This document shows, in pieces, positions 57,726 through 64,000 of a stretch of DNA of 64,000 bases. The notes under the pieces were generated by a model, which worked only from the letters and a program-made list of their open reading frames with translations, ran no database searches and had not been told where the DNA came from. Each line of letters opens with the position of its first letter. Within the stretch, counting starts at the first letter, position 1. Both the position numbers and the translations under genes were made by a program. The stretch is from the NCBI RefSeq assembly GCF_000372725.1, contig NW_005196379.1, forward strand, positions 4,247 through 68,246. Direction: 5' to 3'. The stretch is from Emiliania huxleyi CCMP1516. Taxonomy: Eukaryota > Haptophyta > Isochrysidales > Noelaerhabdaceae.

Positions 57726-58299
57726 GTCCTCCCGGCCCCTTTAGGGAGGCAAACCCTGGCCGGTAGAACCCCGGTGTGGCCATTTTCGGTCGTTCGTCAA
57801 AATTGTAAAAAAGATTCCCAAACCTTGCTCAGCTGATCCAGCATGGGTCGTAGGCTAGGCCTGGGCAAAGAAACCAGTACCTCATCCGGCTTCCCTGAGC
57901 GTCACAGCTCGGAGAGAGAGAGATTTTTAGCAATACCAAACAAACAACATCTCTCTCTCTCTCTCCAAACAACTCTAACACTCACACGAAATTTGGGCCT
58001 GGAGCCCTGTTCACGCGCGCGCGAGACGTGCAGACAGGGTTGCCAGGTGAGAGCGAATGGCGCGGTTCACGCCTCGCACAACAGAGAGAGAGATCAGCTC
58101 GGTGATCGCGCCGGCCGGACACCACTCGTGAGACGTGCGTTCCGGGCATTTGAACGCGACCGTCGGGGGGGAAGACATGGGCTCTATGGCTCAGACTGGA
58201 CTCCTCTTGGTCCCTTCTGATGCCCTAGGCCACACCTGGGCCTTACCTGGGGTTCTAAGGGCCGGCCAGGGTTTGCCTCCCTAAAGGGGCCCGGAGGAC
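57726..58299. mobile_element. Element with 38-bp terminal inverted repeats
   Basis: Left end 57726-57763 and right end 58262-58299 are inverted copies with one mismatch; the inner part reads CCTTTAGGGAGGCAAACCCT. The 574-bp unit holds a repeat family A copy (57964-58096) but no transposase. It looks like a non-autonomous DNA element (MITE-like) that took in, or was hit by, the retroelement tail. Confidence 0.6.
57964..58096 (-). repeat. Repeat family A, third copy
   Basis: Same block as at 1793-1951 and 16299-16457, here preceded by a GA tract and ATTTTTAGCAATACCAAAC (57918-57945), which may be the true 3' end of the family. Confidence 0.7.
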
Positions 58300-58782
58300 G
58301 CACCTTAAGAACACGCCTTTCTGTGGAGGCGTTGGCGAAGCATTGCATTGTCGCGATCGCACCGCACCGTCCCAGTGACCCAGTCCCACCCACAACCTCG
58401 CCCCTCGGGGCGCCGGGTCGTCCAGAGTATCGACCTCTGGCTTGTCAGCCGCGGTTACTTGATGGCCCCCATGAAGTACAGCGATCGCCAACTCGCTGGT
58501 CTCTCCGCAAGCGGCAAGCGCAAGGCCTCCCGACCGCCTCGAATTCATCGACGCGGGCTCTCTCGCACTCTCGCGTCTCGGCTACGGTCAACGTATATAG
58601 AGTAGCTCGCGGCGCGGCGACTGTCGCGTGTCGGACAATCCATCCTGCAGAGCACCGTGCATGCATGTGCTATGAGTCCCGCATATGCATGCACATGTCA
58701 GCGGTCGGTACCGCGGAGGTGGGGCGGCTGGCGGGAGACTACCATCCTCCCCCTCTGTGCCGAGGTGAGGTGTGTGAGTGAG

Positions 58783-58917
58783 TATTCTTGAACACACACA
58801 CACACACACACCGAGGTGATAGCCATTGATTGAGCTGTGCGCCATCTAACCGGCGCCGCGGTAGCTCCTCTGCCCGAACAGAGCCGGGGGAGCCCGGGCA
58901 GCAGCTGGGAAAAGAAT
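58783..58917 (+). repeat. Uninterrupted copy of repeat family H
   Basis: (CA)n then CCGAGGTGATAGCCATTGAT, TGAGCTGTGCGCCATCTAAC and GAGCCCGGGCAG. The same sequence at 59380-60030 is split by the element at 59412-59916, so this copy shows the empty site. Confidence 0.7.
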
Positions 58918-59411
58918 GCTACCATTGACACAAGCCGCTCTCAACACAGCACTATGTTTTTTTTTAGGTAGGAAAGGTGAAGAACAGTCAGGCTCGGACT
59001 GGACACCAACGCGGTATGGGGTGGACGCGAGACAGATGATGACGACACGCGTGAGCGACACACACACACACAAGCTCACAAGACACTCAGCCAGCTGGGC
59101 TGCCACACATCACGAGTAAGCGTACGGCACTACGCCACTCGCGGCCACGTCCCCCCGTCGCCCCCCTCCCCAGCACTCAAAGGTGCCAAGGGCACAAATA
59201 ACAAACAATTGCTAAAAATCTCTCTCTCTCTCAAATAACAGCACAACAACACACAGACAGGCACCGCCATCGGAGGGTCCCGTTACCACGCGGAATCGAC
59301 CTTATCCAGTGCTCAAGTGCTCAAGGCTCAAGCTTGGCCCGCTCGGAAAAGAAGACTTCGGTCAGTATTCTTGACACAGACACACACACACCGAGGTAAT
59401 GGCTAATGCTA

Positions 59412-59916
59412 CAGTGGGTTGCGGGCATTAAGAAAACAGGATTGCGCGGCACGCCGCCGTTTCTAAGCCTTTCCTCACCCCTCACCCACCCCATGCCGTG
59501 GTTTCTTAGCTCCGGCCGGCACTCAAGCCAACACAGTTAGATTTGTTTGGTATTGCTAAAAATCTCTCTCAAGCCAGAGCCGGCCCGAAGGATTTTTAGG
59601 TAAGAGTTAAGAGGGGTAAGCTGCGGTCCGCGAGGGCGATGCCAGAGTCTGCCGCTGAGTCGGCTCTCTGGATGACGGGAAGTAGGAAGACGCACACACG
59701 CCTCCATCCACTCCACTCAGAACACCGCAGACTTGGAAAGTGACAAGTGGTCAAGTGCGCGCGCCGCAGGCGAAGAGAAAATTTGAGCTGTTCTCACTCG
59801 TGTCTGGCCTTTTCTCGGGGCCGCGCCTGCGGCTCGCCGTGGTTTCTTAGATTTTTGCGAAAATCGCTCGGCGTGGTTTCTTAATGCTACGTTTTCTTAA
59901 TGCCCGCAACCCACTG
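59412..59916. mobile_element. 505-bp TA-flanked element with perfect 26-bp terminal inverted repeats
   Basis: Both ends begin CAGTGGGTTGCGGGCATTAA and are perfect inverted copies for 26 bp. Each end is flanked by TA, as for Tc1/mariner-type target sites. No transposase frame is present. The insertion splits a copy of repeat family H whose intact form is at 58783-58917. Confidence 0.75.
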
Positions 59917-60358
59917 TAATGGCCATTGTTTGATTGAGCTGTGCGCCATCTAACCGGCACCGGTAGCTCCTCACAGAGCCGTGGGAGCCCGGGCAGAGCT
60001 GTGGGGCACCGTGAGGAGGCGCTGGGAAAAGAGGAGACTTGCAGCCATGGTTCCAACTTTTTGCGGGGTACTCGATCGAGTATGGTATGGTAGCCTCGCG
60101 GCCCAAAGGGTGGGGGGGTATGGTCCTGCCTGACCGCCCACCCATCCCCGGTCTCCGAGAGGCTGGGTCCGTCAGCAGGCGGGGGGGTATGGTCTCGAGG
60201 TGGGTTGCGCGAGCGTACCACCATACCCCGCAAAGTAAGTAAGAGCCACATACATTGAAAAAGTCCGAAGGGTGCCCGGTTTCTCATCGCATTAGTTGTT
60301 CGGCCACGTTGTTCGGCCACCTTGGGTTCTGCTTACCGCTGATCTCCAGGTCTGACAC

Positions 60359-61228
60359 ATGTCAACCGCCCCTCCTTGGCGCCAGCTCTCCCCGCAGCTC
60401 TTCCTCGGCCTGAGCGTCGGACCCGACCGGCTTGTCGCGCGCGTCACCGACCTGCGCGGCTGGTGGGGTTGCCGCTACAATGCGTCGGACCTCGAGCCGC
60501 AACGTGCGGCCGACAGCATCGAGAATTCCGCGGCTGAGCTTCTCAGCCTGGTGGCGCGCTGCTACGCCGCGGGCGAGGACGATGCCGACCTCGCGGGTTG
60601 TTACACGTTCGACGTCGCCATCCACGCGGACGCCTGCCCGCCTACCCTCTCCTGGGACATTGGGGTCACCAAGCTCGTGTTTCGCCTCACGCCCGACGCT
60701 GACCCGGCCGCGAGGATTCGGGACGAGCTGCTGCTCCCGCTGATGCACGCGGTGGATCTCCTCGAGGCGGAGGCCGACGCCGCCACCGTCGAGCGGCTGC
60801 GGCTACAGCACGACTCGGCGCCGCCGGCGCTGCAGCTGCCCGACTTTCGCCGCCGGCCGCTCCTCGCCTCTCTGCTCCGTCCGCGCGAGGCCGCGCCGAT
60901 CGTGGTACCAGGCAGTGGCGCTGACCAGCCGGCGGCACGGCTGCCCGGACCGGCTCAAGGTGAGCCAGAGGTCTCGGCGCAGTCGGCGGGCAGCGGCGGC
61001 GGTGGTGGCAGCGGCGGCGGCGGCGGCGGCGGCGGCGGTGGCAGCGGCGGCGGCGGCGGCGGCGGCGGTGGCAGCGGCGGCGGTGGCGGCGGTGGTGGCG
61101 GCGGTGGTGGCGGCGGCAGCGGCGGTGGTGGCAGCGGCAGAGAGCCAGAAGAGGACGAGGCTGCTGCGCACCTCCGGCGTGTGAGGCAGAAGAGGGAGGC
61201 GGCCGCGGCAAAGCAGCGGAAGGCGTGA
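60359..61228 (+). CDS. XLF/XRCC4-like head-domain candidate with Gly-rich linker
   Basis: Single exon of 289 residues with an ATG start. The N-terminal 150 residues follow the XLF order: PWRQLSPQLFLGLSVGPDRL (strands), VTDLRGWWGCRYNASDLEPQ (the DL..W motif), CYTFDVAIHADACPPTLSWD, then RIRDELLLPLMHAVDLLEAE leading into a helix. XLF has the same PLM helix entry. A 65-residue Gly/Ser tract (GGC repeat) joins this to a charged basic tail (LRRVRQKREAAAAKQRKA) that could take the place of the XLF Ku-binding tail. If right, it would bridge DNA ends with the ligase IV-like protein coded at 6191-9026. No database search was possible; a lineage-specific unknown is the alternative. Confidence 0.35.
   Translation: MSTAPPWRQLSPQLFLGLSVGPDRLVARVTDLRGWWGCRYNASDLEPQRAADSIENSAAELLSLVARCYAAGEDDADLAGCYTFDVAIHADACPPTLSWDIGVTKLVFRLTPDADPAARIRDELLLPLMHAVDLLEAEADAATVERLRLQHDSAPPALQLPDFRRRPLLASLLRPREAAPIVVPGSGADQPAARLPGPAQGEPEVSAQSAGSGGGGGSGGGGGGGGGGSGGGGGGGGGSGGGGGGGGGGGGGGSGGGGSGREPEEDEAAAHLRRVRQKREAAAAKQRKA
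61000..61137 (+). repeat. GGC-rich trinucleotide tract coding Gly/Ser
   Basis: Imperfect GGCGGC/GGTGGC/AGC repeat, in frame inside the XLF-like ORF. Confidence 0.9.
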
Positions 61229-61331
61229 ATCAATAAATAAATATCTGACGAGGCGCAGGCGCACCCCGCGCTGCAGGGCTTTTGCCGGCTCGAACTCGCT
61301 GAAACTCTCGCCGCAACACCACAGCAGCGCC

Positions 61332-62814
61332 ATGCTGCGCCCACAGCGAATCGACAGCGCTGCTGTTCGCGCCTGGTCATCGCGGTGGAGCCTATCAGCG
61401 CTGGCACGCGAGCCGCTGGGGCTGACGGCCAAGCGGAGCGCCTCGCCCGACTTCATGTACGTGGCGGCGGCGAGGAGGGATTCGCTGCTGCCCGACACGT
61501 CGGCTGCACATGAGGAGGAGGTCAATCTGACGGCGGCGGAGCTCGTGGCCGCCGTTCAATCGGCCGGCCCGCCGCACCACTACTTCACCTCGCCGCTCGA
61601 CTCGCTCGGTCGGCTCGAGTCGCTCGGTCCTGTGGACGGGTGGGAGGAGCTGCTGCCCCAGGCGCCGAGCGGTCGGCGGCCGTGGTTGCAGCTCTGGGCC
61701 TCCTCGGCGGGTAGCTTCACGCAGGCGCACTACGACGTCGCCGACAACTTCTTTGTCCAATGTGACGGCCGCAAGCACTTTCTGGTCTGGCCGCCGTCGA
61801 GTGCAGAGGCGCTGCGCGTCTTCCCGGACGCGCACCCGCGCGCCCGCAAGGCGCAGATCGAGGTGGAGGCGGCGCTGGCCGCCGCCGCCGCGCAGAGCGA
61901 CGACGAGGTGTAGCGCAGCTCCGGCACGAGATGACTCATCATTGATGACTGGAGGGTTGATGCTTCGTAGGTGCTGCGGGCGCAGCTGCGGCATGAGATG
62001 ATGCCGGGGCTCGCCCCTCGCCCGCTGCCGCCGCCGCTCCACTTCGACCTCTCGCCGGGCGAGGCGCTCTTCATTCCCGCCTTCTGGTTCCACCACGTGC
62101 TCACCCTCTCGCCCGCCCTCTCCCTCAACGTCTTCAGCCCCTCCGCCGTCCCGTCCTCCGCCGCGGAGGTGCTGGCCGAGCCTCTGCCGCTGCACCCTCG
62201 CTGGCCTGCGCCGCTCGTCCGCTCCGGCCTCGCGACAGTGCAGGATTTGGTCCTCCACCCTCCCTCGTCCACCACCACTCCCTCCACCAGGCCTCGCGAC
62301 GCTGCTGGACTCGCTGCTGTCGCGAGGCGTCACCAGCGGCGGATTCGTCTCTGGAGGGAACGTCCTCTCGCGCGCGGTGCTCGCGGGCGGAGGCGAGCGG
62401 CGTCCCGACCTCCTCCGCCGACTCCTCTCCTCGCGGTACGACCCGCTGCGAGCGGCAGGAGGGGCGGAGGAGGAGGGAGCGCCTCCCCACGCCGCACGGC
62501 GGGCGCGGGCGGCGCCAGCGGACCCTCCTGACGAGGCGGCGCTGCGCGAGGCGCTCGAGGAGCACGCGGCGGTGCTGGCCGCGCGCTTCGACGCGCTCCG
62601 CGAGGCGATCGTCGCGGCGCAGCGAGTGGCGCCCCCGGGGGCGAGCGAGGGGGGCGCGCGCTACTCTGCGTGGGAGCATCACGAGGGCGTGGCGGCGCTG
62701 CTGCTCGCCCACCTCGTCGAGATGTGGTGCTTGCGCCTCTTCGGCCCGGCGAGGCTCGAGGAGGAGCTGCGCCTGCTAGCAGAGCACGCAACGATACCGC
62801 ACTCGTGTGCGTAG
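61332..62814 (+). CDS. JmjC/cupin-8 2-oxoglutarate oxygenase
   Basis: Exons 61332-61907, 61971-62226 and 62291-62814 give 451 residues. The cupin core has FTQAHYDVADNFFVQCDGRK (His-x-Asp iron ligands), then HFLVWPP. After the first intron come DLSPGEALFIPAFWFHHVLT, which supplies the distal His, and LSLNVFS. This is the TYW5/HSPBAP1/JMJD-like class, which hydroxylates protein or tRNA residues. The C-terminal 170 residues are helical and not part of the fold (LEEHAAVLAARFDALREAIV). Intron 61908-61970 is GT-AG (63 nt), intron 62227-62290 GC-AG (64 nt). In both, the first 20-30 nt repeat the start of the next exon. Confidence 0.8.
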
Positions 62815-63064
62815 ATTATTATGATTTTATTTGTAAAAGCCACGTAGCCTTCTGTGTACACCGCGCGGCCTCCCCGCGCGCGCGCCCTTAGGGGACCCCT
62901 AGGGTTCTGAGGGCCGGATTTTTTAAGACCTTTTAAGAAACGAGGAGGTTTGGGGGCTTAACTTGCCATTTAAGAGATTGCAGGCACGGGGGGTCCCTCT
63001 TTTAAGACCGTTTAAGAAAATCGGCCTCGCCGGCACGCGTCGCTGGGTTCCGCGCCGTTTTACT

Positions 63065-63970
63065 GGTTGGGTAGTAGTCTAAGTTCTGAGACTGGAGGCC
63101 TAACGGGTCTAAGTGTGGCTAGCCACGCTGGAGTGCTTGCGCGGTCTAAGATCAGCGGGAGCCTCTTACATCGGCTAAGTCGGCCGTGGACGGCCTGGGG
63201 CCAAGAGGCTCCCACCGTGATCAACGTACAACGATACGGCGCAGCCCCCAAATTTTCTTCGCCTGCGGCGGGCGATCGATCCTTCTCATGCTCAGCAATC
63301 GCCGCCTCAGCATCCTCCTCTTCCGATTCTCGTTGCTGCTTCTTGAGCGCAATCTTCGGCGACTTCTCGCCAAACAGTTCTCACAAATAGCCTCAAGCTC
63401 AAACAAACGCGTGTCAGAGAAGCCTCTGTATGCTGGTCCTCTTTGAACGATCCGCGCGTGAGGTAGCATAGGGCCTTGTTGGCAGCAGCCAGCTTGTTGC
63501 GCTGCTTCGTTGCGATGAGCTGATTGGGATCGCAGAAGTGCATGCCAAGCACCGCCACGATCTTGAAGCAGAACACATCGCAACCGCATCGTCCGCACTG
63601 CCATCGGCATGCCGCGCCCGCCGCTTCGCCGCAGCCGCCTTAAGGCACGCATAGCGGCAGCATATGGTACGTTGCGCGTACTTGAGCAGGCGTTGCGCGC
63701 CGCAAGTAGCGCACTGGCCCTGGGAGAAGGCGATATGGCGTCGTGCGCGGCAAACGTTGGTCGGGACGCGTCCAGGTATTTTTCGGGTAAACCTGAAAGC
63801 TTTTCAGGTATACCCGGGTTTTACCCGGAGTTGGCCTTATGTCGTCTAAGTTCATGGCCCCCGACCATGAGGGTCTAAGTCTGAGCCCGGCTCCGTGCGG
63901 GGGCTAAGTTGAGCGCTCGCTCGCTGCAGAGGCTAAGTGTAGAGCGACCCTCTAGCCCTACTACCCAACC
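63065..63970. mobile_element. Element with GGTTGGGTAGTAG ends and CTAAGT arrays
   Basis: GGTTGGGTAGTAG at 63065-63077 is inverted at 63958-63970. Eight CTAAG/CTAAGT motifs cluster inside the ends: four in 63078-63180 and four in 63843-63940. On the minus strand the interior has protein-like stretches (CDPNQLIATKQRNKLAAANK, ALCYLTRGSFKEDQ) with frame breaks. This looks like a decayed DNA transposon with subterminal binding sites; the transposase type cannot be named. The 250 bp before it hold TTTAAGACC repeats only. Confidence 0.45.
63290..63720 (-). pseudogene. Decayed ORF inside the terminal element
   Basis: Minus-strand frames around 63307-63600 read CRWQCGRCGCDVFCFKIVAV, then CDPNQLIATKQRNKLAAANK and EDQHTEASLTRVC. 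There are many Cys at the start, as in a zinc-binding head, but no start codon that covers the whole. A remnant of the element's own protein is the simplest reading. Confidence 0.3.
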
Positions 63971-64000
63971 ATTGCCGTTTTCTCCAATACTGCCGTTGTT

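Overview
This is nuclear DNA from a protist with a very GC-rich genome, most likely a haptophyte alga of the Emiliania/Gephyrocapsa type. The reasons are high GC in coding and non-coding DNA, many short introns (mostly 63-90 nt) with a large share of GC-AG splice sites, abundant GA, CAG and GCC microsatellites, proline-rich secreted proteins and many short mobile-element scraps. The species call is an inference. A tubulin ligase of the ciliary TTLL9/TTLL1 type suggests a flagellated stage. There are no bacterial operons, CRISPR arrays or rRNA genes.

Layout. 0-5.7 kb: a membrane-anchored phosphatase-like protein that lacks the catalytic Arg (-), an AGC kinase (-) and an AlkB-type dioxygenase (+). 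6-12.2 kb: a DNA ligase IV-like enzyme (+) converging on a membrane-anchored alpha/beta hydrolase (-). 13.4-19.2 kb: a divergent pair, a GT1-type glycosyltransferase (-) and an FkbM methyltransferase (+), then a membrane-anchored flavin monooxygenase (+). 20.7-25.7 kb: a nine-exon TTLL gene (+) and an ABC1/ADCK kinase (-). 27-32 kb: a choline-transporter-like protein (-) and an F-box/RCC1 protein (-). 32-35.3 kb: mobile-element remnants. 35.4-44.6 kb: a zinc-finger/PAM2/UBA protein (+), an FG nucleoporin of the Nup58 type (-), a DEAD-box helicase (-) and an unknown coiled-coil protein (-). 46-54.5 kb: a secreted sulfatase with cysteine-rich modules (+) and a 1,454-residue protein that joins a secreted lipid-binding (TULIP/BPI-like) region to a PqiA-like membrane module (-). 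54.8-64 kb: a protein with three almost identical RRMs interrupted by a 100-N gap, mobile elements with inverted repeats, a possible XLF-like protein, a JmjC/cupin-8 protein and a last element with inverted termini.

Three themes stand out. First, in many introns the first 15-35 nt repeat the first bases of the downstream exon, as if the intron arose by local duplication. Second, the DNA ligase IV-like and XLF-like proteins could both serve end-joining repair. Third, the TULIP-PqiA fusion looks like a single-chain lipid-transfer machine. Exon boundaries were placed by eye from reading frame, splice dinucleotides and protein motifs. They agree in phase but may be off by a base or two, and no transcript evidence was available.
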